From JAWKTM01 sp041399085 (GTDB lineage: Bacteria > Planctomycetota > Planctomycetia > Pirellulales > Pirellulaceae), in the NCBI GenBank assembly GCA_041399085.1, contig JAWKTM010000006.1:124001-188000 (forward strand): 64,000 nucleotides of DNA. Reading direction: 5' to 3'. The position numbers were made by a program, and so were the translations under genes. Shown piece by piece: positions 47,350-56,595 of this stretch; position 1 is the first letter of the stretch, and each line of letters opens with the position of its first letter. The notes under the pieces are model-generated. The model did not search any database and had not been told where the DNA came from. It was given only the letters and a program-made list of their open reading frames with translations.

Positions 47350-47550
47350 ACTGAACAGTTCGCCTTTGCTCGCCGAACTACCGAACGCGACCGTCCGCGC
47401 GGGCCAAGCGTTCACCGTGACCGCCGCCGCGACCAGTTCGATCTGCCGGCCCAGTTCCTCCAGTACTCGCTCGCTGCCGACGCCCCATCGGGAGTCGATT
47501 GGTCCGTTCTCGGGTGATATCGCCGGACGCCAACCGCGGAACAAATCGGC

Positions 47551-48678
47551 TTGCACTCCATCACGGTCGTCGCCCGCGACGACGGCTCGCCCAGCCGCGG
47601 CGCCTCTCGCACCTTCCAAATCGAAGTGATCGGCGGCAACTTAGCGCCAACCGACGTAGTCCTCAGTAACCGAGTTGTCAGCGAGAATGCGGCGGGCGCC
47701 ATCATCGGGCAACTTACGGCCGCCGATCCTGACAGCGGCGACAGCCACACGTTCACCGTCGACGATGCTCGGTTCGAGATCGCGGGCAATCAGCTCAAGC
47801 TGAAGTCGGGACAGTCGCTGGACTTCGAGGCCGAGCCGCAACTGTCGGTGGTCATCACGGCAACGGACGCGGGCGGACTTTCCGTAACAGCGACCATCGG
47901 CATCGAAGTAACCAATGTGAATGATCCGCCGACCGTGCAAACGCCGCTCGTGGATCAGCCGGCAACGCAATATCGGCCGTTCGAGTTCACAATTCCGGCC
48001 AACACGTTTACGGACGAAGACGGAGACGCATTGGCTTTGTCCGTGAAGCAAGCCGATGGCAGCGAGTTGCCCGCGTGGCTGACGTTCGATCCGCTCTCTG
48101 GCAAACTTTCCGGATTCCCCGCCGTCGGAACGGACGGCAGCTTGGCGCTGCAAGTGATTGCCACGGACAACGGCTCACCCGCCGCCAGCGGCGTGAGCCT
48201 CTTCGAGTTGCAAATTGCCGCCAACGTTAGCCCGTGGCAAAACGAAGTGAATCGTCTGAACGTGAACAACGATTCGCTCGGCGACATCTCGCCCACCGAC
48301 GTCCTTGTGGTCATCAACTATTTGAACCTCACCGGAGCCGGCGAACTGCCACCACCGACCGAGCCCGTCCAATTCTTCCTGGATGTGAACGGCGACAATC
48401 AAGTATCGCCGATTGATGCGCTATTGGTCATCAACTATCTGAACCAACGTGCCGGTGGGGAAGGTGAAGACGAGCAGCAAGCTGCCGTAACCAACTCGCC
48501 AACGCCGACGGCAAATCCCAACAGCTCATCGTTGCGGCAGAACGATCCCACAATCGCCAACCTGGCCGACTTGGCCTTATCCCAGTCAATGCCAAGGCGA
48601 ACGAAGTCCGACGTTTGGGACCGGTCGCTTATGGATCTGCTGAATGACTTGGATATCCCCGGCGATTTCGAGTGGTAA
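47551..48678 (+). CDS. Giant protein segment 18: cadherin-like domain, He_PIG domain, dockerin and tail
   Basis: Clean 375-codon end of the giant gene. Residues ~30-125: cadherin-like repeat (APTDVVLSNRVVSENAAGAI, LDFEAEPQLSVVITATDAGG). Residues ~130-225: He_PIG (FEFTIPANTFTDEDGDALAL). Residues ~235-300: type I dockerin with two calcium loops, LNVNNDSLGDISPTDVLVVI (48258) and LDVNGDNQVSPIDALLVINY (48381), each followed by the NYLN motif; planctomycete giant proteins often end this way. The last ~65 residues are polar, with DRSLMDLLNDLDIPGDFEW at the end. The dockerin suggests docking to a cohesin-like partner or a calcium-stabilised C-cap; no cohesin is in the window. Confidence 0.88.
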   Translation: MHSITVVARDDGSPSRGASRTFQIEVIGGNLAPTDVVLSNRVVSENAAGAIIGQLTAADPDSGDSHTFTVDDARFEIAGNQLKLKSGQSLDFEAEPQLSVVITATDAGGLSVTATIGIEVTNVNDPPTVQTPLVDQPATQYRPFEFTIPANTFTDEDGDALALSVKQADGSELPAWLTFDPLSGKLSGFPAVGTDGSLALQVIATDNGSPAASGVSLFELQIAANVSPWQNEVNRLNVNNDSLGDISPTDVLVVINYLNLTGAGELPPPTEPVQFFLDVNGDNQVSPIDALLVINYLNQRAGGEGEDEQQAAVTNSPTPTANPNSSSLRQNDPTIANLADLALSQSMPRRTKSDVWDRSLMDLLNDLDIPGDFEW

Positions 48679-49104
48679 CCAGTTGCGATCCCGCCGCGTC
48701 ATTCAAACCACTGAGCATCAGCCCTTCTCGCGAGCAATGCAGCATCCGATCGTTCGTGAAACGCTGCGACGATCTCTCGGTCATATTCGCGGATACATGT
48801 TGCCCTCTGGCCGAACCAAGTCGGCCAACGGATAGCCTGCCGAAGTCGCAGGATGCTGGACGCATCGATGCTTTGCTATCGGTTTTGTAATCAAAATGCG
48901 TCTAGCCAGCGACCTCCTATTATCGAACAATACATGACGTTCGTTTCGTGAATTCTCGATTGTCACTGGCCAAGTTCGATTCCGTGAAACTCATTCCTTC
49001 CGCGGCGGTTCCCAGAAACACGATGAGAGCGAAAGAGAGTCTCGCAAGATTACATATCGTTCAGCATCACGCGGAATCCGTTGAAGGTGAATTAAGGTCC
49101 AGAA
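48679..49104. other. 426-bp intergenic region, promoter region of the efflux operon
   Basis: Lower GC than the flanking genes. No convincing gene on either strand. The palindromic-looking stretch near 48895-48960 could be regulatory, but no clean inverted repeat or known operator is seen, and no regulator gene is adjacent. Confidence 0.4.
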
Positions 49105-50418
49105 ATGTCTCATACCGCCTACCGTATCTCATCGAATTTTCTCGCCGTTGCGACTCTCGCATTCTTGCTACTCTCCGGTTGCCAGCATCGCGCGGAGAAG
49201 CATCACGAGGCCGAGCATAAGGTCGTGGTCACGAGTCCGGTGGTGAAGGACGTCGTTATCACGCAACAGTATGTCTGTCAAATTCACTCATGTCGGCATA
49301 TCGACGTTTGTGCTCTCGAAGATGGATATCTCGAAGCGATTCCAGTGAAAGAAGGGCAATCCGTTCACCAAGGGGAGACGATGTTCACCATTCTCCCGAC
49401 GCTCTATCAGGCGAAGCTACAGGCGGAAGAGGCGGAAGTGGAACTCGCCCAGATTGAGTTCGACAACACCCAAAGGCTGCTGCAGCGCAATGTTGTATCG
49501 AAACCCGAAGTGGCCTTGGCCAAAGCCAAGCTAGAAAAGGCCAAGGCGAAACTAGCACTCGCTCAAGCCGAGTTGAATTTTACCACGATCAAAGCGCCGT
49601 TTGACGGGATTATCGACCGGCAGCACCACCAACAAGGCAGTCTCATTGCCGAAGGAGACATGCTGACTACTTTGTCGGACAACAGCGTCATGTGGGTCTA
49701 CTTCAACATGCCCGAGTCCAGTTATCTCGCATATCAAGCCAACAAAGAAAAGGGTGATCTGACGGTCGAACTCGTGTTGGCGAACGGGACGAAATTCTCG
49801 CACGTGGGCAAGATCGGCGCAATCGAAGCAAACTTTAACAATGAAACAGGCAACATAGCTTTCCGCGCCGATTTCCCCAATCCCGATGGCCTGTTGCGAC
49901 ACGGACAAACAGGTACCGTGCTGCTCAGTCGAGTCGTTAAGGACGCACTAGTGATTCCCCAGCGAGCGACATTTGAAATCCTCGCCAAAAAGTACGCCTA
50001 TGTCGTTGGTGACGCCGCTTCGGCCACCAACCACGAAGCGGAGCACGACGCTCATGGAGTGACGCATGAGGCGACGCTGCGTGGACAGACTCCCGGCAAT
50101 CTCCATCTCAATCCGGTTGCGTTGCGAAACGAGTCGCACGATTCACACAATATCGACCAAGCTCAGACTGTGGAAGAGCCGCACACCGCCCCTGAAGAGC
50201 ACTCCGAGCAACTCGGCGAGCATCACGGGGCCGCTCATCAACGAGAGATCGTTATTCAAAACGAACTGGATGACATCTACATCATTGCCGACGGTCTGAA
50301 TGTAAACGATCGAATCGTACTCGAAGGAGTCCGGCAAGTTCGTGATGGCGACAAGCTTGAGTACGAATTCCTCGATCCTCAAAAGGCGCTAACGAACCTC
50401 AAATTTCATGCGGAGTAA
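49105..50418 (+). CDS. RND efflux periplasmic adaptor lipoprotein, histidine-rich
   Basis: 437-residue membrane-fusion protein linking the inner-membrane permease to the outer-membrane channel. A lipoprotein signal ends in LLLSGC (Cys 26). Lipoyl halves are YLEAIPVKEGQSVHQGETMF (~72-91) and FTTIKAPFDGIIDRQHHQQG (~155-174), joined by an alpha-hairpin (EEAEVELAQIEFDNTQRLLQ). The beta-barrel is MWVYFNMPESSYLAY onwards. Unusually, His-rich stretches lie at residues 28-38, 309-323 and 342-379; the last two interrupt the membrane-proximal domain, which resumes at VIQNELDDIYIIADGLNVND. A metal connection is an inference from the histidines only. First gene of the operon, 44 bases before the permease. 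Confidence 0.92.
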   Translation: MSHTAYRISSNFLAVATLAFLLLSGCQHRAEKHHEAEHKVVVTSPVVKDVVITQQYVCQIHSCRHIDVCALEDGYLEAIPVKEGQSVHQGETMFTILPTLYQAKLQAEEAEVELAQIEFDNTQRLLQRNVVSKPEVALAKAKLEKAKAKLALAQAELNFTTIKAPFDGIIDRQHHQQGSLIAEGDMLTTLSDNSVMWVYFNMPESSYLAYQANKEKGDLTVELVLANGTKFSHVGKIGAIEANFNNETGNIAFRADFPNPDGLLRHGQTGTVLLSRVVKDALVIPQRATFEILAKKYAYVVGDAASATNHEAEHDAHGVTHEATLRGQTPGNLHLNPVALRNESHDSHNIDQAQTVEEPHTAPEEHSEQLGEHHGAAHQREIVIQNELDDIYIIADGLNVNDRIVLEGVRQVRDGDKLEYEFLDPQKALTNLKFHAE

Positions 50419-50462
50419 CATCGAGTACTCCTCTCTAACACCTAGAAACACCTCTCGAACGC

Positions 50463-50912
50463 ATGTTTGCACGAATTCTGCACCGGCCAGCTTTGGCTAT
50501 GGTTGTCTCGCTGCTCATTCTGTTTCTAGGTGGGCTGGCGATCCGAACGCTCCCGATATCGCAGTTCCCGTCCGTTGCCCCGCCCAGCGTCATTGTCGCT
50601 GTTTCTTATCCAGGCGCGAGCGCGGAAGTTCTTGTCGACTCGGTCCTAGTCATTCTCGAACAAGCGATTAATGGCGTGCAGGACATGCGATACATGACCT
50701 CCGCCGCGACAAGTGCTGGCGAAGCCACGATACAGATCGTGTTCGAGCCAGGTACGGATCCCAACGTCGCCGTGCTGAACGTCAACAATCGAATTCAAAT
50801 CGTTAAGAACCGGTTGCCGCCAATTGTCGAGCGTGAAGGCATCATCGTGCTCCAAAACATGTCGAGCATGTTGATGTATGTGAACGTCTACAGCACGGAT
50901 CAAAAATGTTGA
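50463..50912 (+). CDS. RND permease, N-terminal unbroken piece
   Basis: First helix (LAMVVSLLILFLGGLAIRTL), then the family motif FPSVAPPSVIVAVSYPGASA and the porter domain PN1 (EQAINGVQDMRYMTSAATSA, FEPGTDPNVAVLNVNNRIQI). Ends at a stop after STDQKC created by the A5 run near 50905; YNYATVNLLPEIKR follows in the next frame. Confidence 0.85.
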   Translation: MFARILHRPALAMVVSLLILFLGGLAIRTLPISQFPSVAPPSVIVAVSYPGASAEVLVDSVLVILEQAINGVQDMRYMTSAATSAGEATIQIVFEPGTDPNVAVLNVNNRIQIVKNRLPPIVEREGIIVLQNMSSMLMYVNVYSTDQKC

Positions 50913-52576
50913 CCAAAATTTCCTCTACAACTATGCGACCGTTAACCTACTGCCGGAAATCAAGCGATTCAGGGCATTGGTACGGCGAACATCCTTGGCA
51001 ATCGCGCTATGCCATGCGTCGAATTGGACTTGGACCGAATGCGCCCTATCGAATTTCCGCGGAAGAGGTCATGGAGGCTTTGGCCGAACAAAGCATGATC
51101 GGATCGCCTGGACGTTTGGGACAAACCACTGGCAGAACTTCACAAACATTCGAGTACGTGCTGACTTGGGTCGGCAGATATGACAAGCCCAAACAGTACG
51201 AAAATATCATCCTGCGTGCGAATCCCGAAGGTGAAATTCTGCGTCTGAAAGATGTCGCTACCGTAACTTTAGGATCATCCTTCTACGACTTGTACTCGGA
51301 TATTGACGGAAACCCGTCGGCGGCCATCGTTTTGAAGCAGACCCCCGGCTCGAACGCAACGGAGGTTATTGAAAAGGTCAAAGAGAAGCTGGAGGAGATT
51401 AAGGAGTCCACCTTTCCTCCAGGAATGGACTACGAAGTTAGTTACGACGTGTCCAACTTTCTCGAAGCCTCCATCGAACAGGTACTGCATACGCTGTTCG
51501 AGGCGTTTGTTTTGGTGTCGCTTGTGGTATTCCTGTTCCTAGGCGACTTTCGGTCCACGCTGATCCCAACCCTGGCCGTTCCCGTATCGCTGATCGGGAC
51601 ATTCTTCTTCATGCTCTTGTTCGGCATGTCGATCAACCTTATTACGCTCTTCGCGTTGGTGTTGGCGATTGGCGTGGTTGTGGATGACGCTATCGTGGTC
51701 GTCGAGGCGGTGCATGAGAAGATGCATACAAAACATCTTTCGCCCTACGTGGCGACGCAAGAGGTAATGCACGAGATCAGCGGCGCGATCATTGCAATTA
51801 CCATGGTGATGACGGCCGTGTTCGTACCGGTCACCTTCATGACCGGTCCAGTCGGCGTGTTCTACCGCCAGTTTGGATTGACGATGGCCATGTCGATCAT
51901 TCTTTCCGGAGTGGTGGCGCTGACGCTGACACCGGTTCTCTGTGCCATGCTTCTCAAACCGCACGATCCGCATCGGAAAAGCCGCAGTCCGCTGGTGTGG
52001 GCGTTGCAGTTGATTGACAAGGCTATCGGGAAAATTACCGGCGGCTATGCAGCGGTGCTCAGCCGAATTATCACGCTTCGGTTGGCTACGATGCTGACAA
52101 TCGGTGGATTTGCCGTAGGGATCTTGCTCGTAAACGGCATTCTGCCTTCAGGATTCATCCCGTTGGAAGACCAGGGGATTATTTATGGCATTATTCAAAC
52201 GCCGCCGGGCTCGACGCTGGAGTATACTAACTCCAAATCTCATGAGTTAGCGGATATCTGTAAGGATCTGGATGAGGTAACGTCGGTCTCGTCGTTGGCT
52301 GGCTACGAGGTGTTAACGGAAGGGCGTGGCTCGAATGCAGGCACGTGCATTATCAACTTGAAATCCTGGGCAGATCGCAAGCTTACCTCGAAGCAGATCA
52401 TTCAGGAACTAGAGGAGGAGCAGAGGCGGAAAATCGCGAATGTGAAGCTCGAGAGTTCTTTGAACCTCCGGCAGTTCCTGGGTTTGGCGACGCGGGCGGT
52501 TTCTCCGCGCTTAAATCTGTTGGATCGAACCAATAGCGGCGACTACGCGACGGCGAAGTCAACGGTACGTTTATGA
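50906..52576 (+). CDS. RND permease, central unbroken piece
   Basis: Meaningful from about 51045 (YRISAEEVMEALAEQ) to 52450. Includes PC1/docking (ILRLKDVATVTLGSSFYDLY), TM2-6 with VLAIGVVVDDAIVVVEAVHE (the two relay aspartates of TM4), the hydrophobic run AIIAITMVMTAVFVPVTFMT, TM7, and the second-half porter start (GFIPLEDQGIIYGIIQTPPG). The first ~45 residues of this open frame are a frameshift artefact. Confidence 0.85.
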   Translation: MLTKISSTTMRPLTYCRKSSDSGHWYGEHPWQSRYAMRRIGLGPNAPYRISAEEVMEALAEQSMIGSPGRLGQTTGRTSQTFEYVLTWVGRYDKPKQYENIILRANPEGEILRLKDVATVTLGSSFYDLYSDIDGNPSAAIVLKQTPGSNATEVIEKVKEKLEEIKESTFPPGMDYEVSYDVSNFLEASIEQVLHTLFEAFVLVSLVVFLFLGDFRSTLIPTLAVPVSLIGTFFFMLLFGMSINLITLFALVLAIGVVVDDAIVVVEAVHEKMHTKHLSPYVATQEVMHEISGAIIAITMVMTAVFVPVTFMTGPVGVFYRQFGLTMAMSIILSGVVALTLTPVLCAMLLKPHDPHRKSRSPLVWALQLIDKAIGKITGGYAAVLSRIITLRLATMLTIGGFAVGILLVNGILPSGFIPLEDQGIIYGIIQTPPGSTLEYTNSKSHELADICKDLDEVTSVSSLAGYEVLTEGRGSNAGTCIINLKSWADRKLTSKQIIQELEEEQRRKIANVKLESSLNLRQFLGLATRAVSPRLNLLDRTNSGDYATAKSTVRL

Positions 52577-53105
52577 AAGCCCTCGGGGAACGAAAGGAAT
52601 TAAAGGAGTCTGTTCACTTTTTTTGCGGCAATTACCGCAGTACGAAATCGTGATCGACAACGACGTCGCGATGCAGAAAGGCGTCACTATCGGCGACGCA
52701 ATGGACAATCTGTCGATCGTGGTTGGCAGCACATGGGAGCAAGGATTCGTGCGGTTTGGGCAGTTTTACAAAGTGTATGTCCAATCCGCTCCGCAATTCC
52801 GACGATTTCCCAAGGACTTGGACAATATGTTCATTAAGAACGACAAGGGAGAAATGGTTCCGTATTCGGCGTTCATGAAGATCAAGAAAGAAGCAGGGGC
52901 TGAATGAAATCAGCCGATACAATCTGTATACGACCGCCGCGATTCAGGAGCTCCGGCGCTGGCTAGCAGCGGTGAAGCAATCTCGGCGATTCAGGAGGTC
53001 GCTGCCGAGACGCTGCCGCCGGGATTTGGGATAGGTTGGCAGGGACTTTCGTATGACGAGGCGAACAAAGGCAGTCTAGCGATCTACATTTTCTTAATCG
53101 TCGTC

Positions 53106-53633
53106 ATGTTCGTCTATTTGGTGTTGGTGGGGCAGTACGAGAGTTTCATTTTGCCGCTGGCGGTCATCATTTCGCTGCCGGTCGGCATCTTCGGTTCGTT
53201 CCTGTTTTTGCAGGCGATGGGACTGGCTAACGATGTGTATGCGCAGATCGGACTCGTGATGCTCGTCGGGCTGTTGGGCAAGAATGCGATTCTGATTATC
53301 GAGTTCGCGGTACAGCGGCGGCATGACGGTTTGGCGATCGAGAAAGCGGGCATTGAGGGCGGCCGTCTTCGGTTTCGCCCCATTCTCATGACGTCGTTTG
53401 CCTTCATCGCCGGTTTGATCCCGTTGGTTCGAGCGACCGGTCCGGGAGCCATCGGCAATCGGACGATTGGAACGACGGCTGTCGGAGGCATGCTGATCGG
53501 TACGATTATTGGCGTCTTCGTGATTCCTGGGTTGTACTTCGTCTTTGCAAAGTTGGCGGATGGTCGAAAATTGCTTAAAGATGAGACGCACAAGCCGTTG
53601 AGCGAACGGTTGGAGTACGAGGCGGACCAGTGA
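53106..53633 (+). CDS. RND permease, C-terminal unbroken piece
   Basis: The frame is open from about 53060 (SLAIYIFLIVVMFVYLVLVG). It contains TM8-TM12: LPLAVIISLPVGIFGSFLFL, IGLVMLVGLLGKNAILIIEF, FRPILMTSFAFIAGLIPLVR and MLIGTIIGVFVIPGLYFVFA, then a short cytoplasmic tail. The preceding porter piece (52623-52907; YEIVIDNDVAMQKGVTIGDA) is in another frame. Confidence 0.85.
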   Translation: MFVYLVLVGQYESFILPLAVIISLPVGIFGSFLFLQAMGLANDVYAQIGLVMLVGLLGKNAILIIEFAVQRRHDGLAIEKAGIEGGRLRFRPILMTSFAFIAGLIPLVRATGPGAIGNRTIGTTAVGGMLIGTIIGVFVIPGLYFVFAKLADGRKLLKDETHKPLSERLEYEADQ

Positions 53634-54031
53634 GTTCGCTCGAGTTCGTAAGATGGCTGTCGTCGATGTGTTCGACGTGTTTTGCCGGGAATTCCCAGCG
53701 TGCTTCTGCGTTTACGAGCGTTTAGCGTTGCTATTTCGGTGTGCGATTCTGGGACTGACGAAGGGACGTAGCCCGCCAATAAGGCGTGCCGCATTTGCGG
53801 ATTGTATCGACTGTGTGAGTTACGCGGTGTTAGTCATAGGTGTCTTATCTATCGCAAGGATGGCAACGGTTCTGCTCGATAAAGTGATAGTTGGCCCACG
53901 AATGGGGCTAGCCCAAAGTCAAACTATTGGCTGGAACGCGGCGGTGAAACGTGAAGTCGGGATGGCTTCAAACTGTCGTCGATCGGTCGGCTTAACGGCC
54001 GACAAACGCACTCGGCTCAAGGAAGAAGCGG
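53634..54031 (+). other. 398-bp spacer between permease and outer-membrane factor genes
   Basis: Unusually long for a tripartite efflux operon. An open frame (53653-54183) covers it but overlaps the next gene, lacks a ribosome binding site and has no recognisable domain. No terminator hairpin is seen, so transcription could run through. AAGGAAGAAG at the end serves the next start. Confidence 0.4.
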
Positions 54032-55593
54032 ATGCCCGACTCAGAAGTTTTACCAGGCACTCGACGCGCACGCCTTATTCTGACCGCGGGGTTCGTCTGC
54101 AGCGTCATGCTCCTCGTTCCGGCGTGTCGACTCCCTTGCCTTCAGCATGCGGACTCGGCGGCGCCGCTGCCAAGCAGCTTTAATGGAACAATGAGTTCAG
54201 CGAACTCGTCGCAGATTGCATTGGATGAGTTCGTCAACGACCCGGTTCTATTGAGTCTGATTGACCAAGCGATGGTTGGTAACCAAGAGCTGAAGATACT
54301 GGAACAAGATATACGAATCGCGAATAATGAGATCATGGCTCGCCATTGGCGCTATCTGCCCTTTGCATCGTTGTTCGCGAGGGCAGGATTAGAAAAAAGC
54401 ACAGCTTGTATACACCTTTAGAGCGCCGCCGAGATCAACTGACGGCTCCTGGCGGAAGGCCGTTCCCACGCCGCTTCCGAATTTTCTTATTGCGGCCGAT
54501 GTATCTTAACTTGGCAGATTGACATCTGGCGCGGTTACAAACGCTCGGGACTCGGCCACACTTCAGTGATATCTGGGAACGGGGGAAGGGCGTAACTATG
54601 TGGTAACGCGCTAATTGCCATTATCGCGGAGAACTATTTCGAGCTATTGGCGGCGCTGGACAACCGCCTTCAGACGTTGGACAGAACGATCGAATTGCAG
54701 AGACAAAGCCGTGAATTGGCTGGAAGCGAAAAGGAGGCGGCTCGAGGGTACGGAATTGGCGGTTTTCAGCGGTTCCAAGCCGATGTTCGCAAAAATCAAG
54801 TGAAAAGCTGATCATCCTTCAAGATATCATCGAAACGGAGAACCGAATTAATTTTCTCGTGGGGCGGTATCCACAACCTGTCGAGCGAATGTCCGCGGAC
54901 TTTCTGAATCTCCAATTGCGTCCGTTGGATGTGGGGGTTCCATCTCAGTTGCTTCAGAACCGTCCGGACGATCAACAAGCGGAAAGGGAAATGCAAGCCG
55001 CCGGGCTAGATGTGTTAGTCGCACGGGCGCGCTTCTATCCGCAACCAACATTCGAGCCGGCGTTGGTTATGAGGCGTTCAATCCCAAATACTTGTTCATT
55101 ACGCCGGAGTCGCTTGTTTTACAACGCTTTCGGAGACTTGGTAGCGCCTTATTAATCGGGCGGCCATCAAAGCCGATTATTTGACCGCAAATGCACAGCA
55201 GTTGCAGAGCGTGTACAACTACCAGCGAGTCGTATTAAATGCGTTCGCAAGAAGTTGCAATCGTATCAACAAGGTAGAGAACTATACACGCAGTATTACA
55301 CACTCAAGCGTCAGCGGTGCAGGCGGCCGAGGGTCAGTAGCTTCCGCAATGATCTATTTCAAAACGCGCGACCGAATATGTGATCCTGCTGGCCCAACGC
55401 GATCTCCAGCAAGCGAGGTTGGAACTAATTGAAGCCAAGAAACAACAGCTATCGGCCATCGTGAGCACCTATCAAGCATTGGGTGGCGGCCTGCGGCGGT
55501 CTGTTCCACAGCAAGGGATGATTCCGCCACCCGCCGAAACGTCCACCCGCGATGGAAGTCTTGCCGACACCCGACGGTGTGAAGGAACCGTGA
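54032..55593 (+). pseudogene. Outer-membrane efflux lipoprotein (NodT/TolC family), frame broken
   Basis: Third gene of the efflux operon. ATG 54032 follows GGAAGAAG. The lipoprotein signal reads LILTAGFVCSVMLLVPAC. Domain evidence from several frames: FVNDPVLLSLIDQAMVGNQE and LKILEQDIRIANNEIMARHW (first helical repeat), then AENYFELLA, LQTLDRTIELQRQSRELAGS (54655-54725), RINFLVGRYPQPVERMSADF (54843), QLLQNRPDDQQAEREMQAAG, and the C-terminal helix YVILLAQRDLQQARLELIEA with IVSTYQALGGG (55376-55490). These match the two OEP repeats of the family. About ten frame changes are needed between 54400 and 55380. The likely stop is at about 55593. Confidence 0.75.
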
Positions 55594-55601
55594 TGCGGTG
55601 T

Positions 55602-55640
55602 TGACTGGTATGAGTGAGACTCTCATACCAGTCAGCTTTA
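55602..55640 (+). terminator. Rho-independent terminator of the efflux operon
   Basis: Perfect 13-bp stem: TGACTGGTATGAG (55602-55614) with CTCATACCAGTCA (55622-55634), loop of seven, followed by GCTTTATTC. It lies directly after the outer-membrane factor gene. Confidence 0.85.
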
Positions 55641-55828
55641 TTCGAGTTAGCGTGGATGTCATGTCATCGCGGAACATTGGCCGCGTGGGGTGAGTGCGGC
55701 TAGTCCGTGGTTGTGGCAACCCTGGGGATCGAGCGAGGTTGACGGGGGCGACGGTTCGGGGTGTCGTTGTACGAGGCGGTCAATGCCTGTGCAAGCTCGA
55801 ACCTCTTCGGCAGTGAACTGCGGTACGC

Positions 55829-56595
55829 TTAGATCCATTGACGTAGGTGGTTCGCAAAACCGGCTAACTCTTGTAAGCTCATCCCGTTCGCGTGTCGCCA
55901 AGCGGCCGCTGCACAACGCGTTGACTTTGCCGTGGGTCGGCCAACGTCCCTACGATCGCCGCGACCTCGGGCATATCACACACTTCGTTCAGCGGTCGCA
56001 AAGCGTATTCGACGCGCGGACTGGGGTTTGGCTTGCCATGTTCCAAGCAGACACAGGGCAACCGCCGCTTGATCGTCTTGCCGGGCCCGACGTTGAAGAA
56101 TCCGTTGAAGTTTTGCGGCCCGTTGCCGCCGCCGTTGAAGTTGCCGAATCCGTTGATGCCGTTTTGATTTTGGCCGCCGGGAAATCCCAAGGCTTGCGGA
56201 GCGCTGTTGCCTTGCCCGGCTCCAAGATTGTTCGCGTTGCCGAATCCCGGGATGCCTCCGTTGAACTGAGCCAACACGGGAGTCGCTGCGAGAGCCGCCG
56301 GCATCGCCAGTCGCACGGGCCGCTCGGTCTCGTTCGTCACGATCAACGTCAGACGACGCGAGTCGCTAGGAATCACGCGCACGGAAACCTGTCCCGCGTC
56401 GATCGCAGCGAACAGCGGAATTTCGACGGGCGTTGCCTCGTTTGAATCGGATTTGGCGATTCGATTTCCGGGCGAATCGGCGTCTTGAGCCAATACAGCG
56501 CCGCCATCGACTGCGAGCGAAATCGCAAGCGCGGTTACCGAAAGGGCTCGTACCCAGCGTGCGCGCATACCACCAGCCAGCATGGAGTGAATCAT
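55829..56595 (-). CDS. Exported Gly/Asn-rich protein with conserved C-terminal motif, one frameshift
   Basis: Start at ATG 56595 with AGGAG eight bases upstream; a signal peptide (VRALSVTALAISLAVDGGAV) follows. Residues ~45-95 form a beta-rich part (IDAGQVSVRVIPSDSRRLTL then IVTNETERPVRLAMPAALAA). Residues ~100-165 are Gly/Asn/Phe-rich, with repeats of GFGN and NGxG type, ending FFNVGPGKTIKRRLPCVCLE. The frame as read stops at 55879, but one indel near 55945 continues it as CAAAAWRHANGMSLQELAGF and NHLRQWI, ending at 55829; this 'AAAWhxANGmS' tail is a pattern I associate with planctomycete exported proteins. Function unknown. Confidence 0.7.

Larger units (their letters stand above)
25471..48678 (+). 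pseudogene. Giant modular secreted protein (metzincin, RTX, beta-helix, malectin, He_PIG, dockerin), frame broken many times
   Basis: A single gene of nominally ~7,735 codons; the parts are listed below. It begins at ATG 25471 with a basic stretch and the planctomycete export motif ELLEERIVLTN (~residues 35-45), and ends with a dockerin and an acidic tail at 48678. Order: metzincin-like domain; secreted helical/beta region; nidogen-like segment (~29.4-30.1 kb); RTX array (30.4-33.4); propeller (33.6-34.8); beta-helix 1 (34.8-36.1); jelly-roll-like (36.2-36.7); four modules of Ig-like domain plus beta-helix (36.7-45.6); second nidogen-like segment (45.6-46.1); Ig-like (46.1-46.5); He_PIG and cadherin-like (46.5-48.2); dockerin (48.2-48.5). 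Unbroken stretches are 25.5-27.1, 28.2-31.1, 44.1-46.6 and 47.55-48.68 kb. Unity is inferred from continuous strand, composition and module order, and from the absence of any start signal inside. Confidence 0.75.
50463..53633 (+). pseudogene. HAE1-type RND efflux permease, frame broken
   Basis: Complete locus for an AcrB/MexB-type proton-driven exporter of ~1,050 residues. ATG 50463 starts MFARILHRPALAMVVSLLIL; the end at 53633 matches the family. The frame is broken near 50905 (A5 run), 50965, 51008, 51018, 51043, 52455, 52535-52560, 52610, 52900 and 52960. In the 50.9-51.05 kb cluster single added bases restore the expected EIKRIQGIGTANILGNRAYA and MRVELDLDRMRAYRIS. The proton-relay aspartates are intact in the clean middle (FALVLAIGVVVDDAIVVVEA). 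Downstream of 53060, helices TM8-12 (LVGLLGKNAILIIEFAVQRR) are clean. Second gene of the tripartite operon. Confidence 0.88.

Noticed and set aside
27100..47550. Programmed ribosomal frameshifting in the giant gene
   Set aside because: Dozens of shifts in both directions without slippery heptamers or downstream structures at consistent places; also seen in unrelated genes nearby.
53653..54183. 176-codon open frame in the efflux operon spacer
   Set aside because: Overlaps the start of the outer-membrane factor, has no ribosome binding site or recognisable domain; kept only as a note on the spacer.
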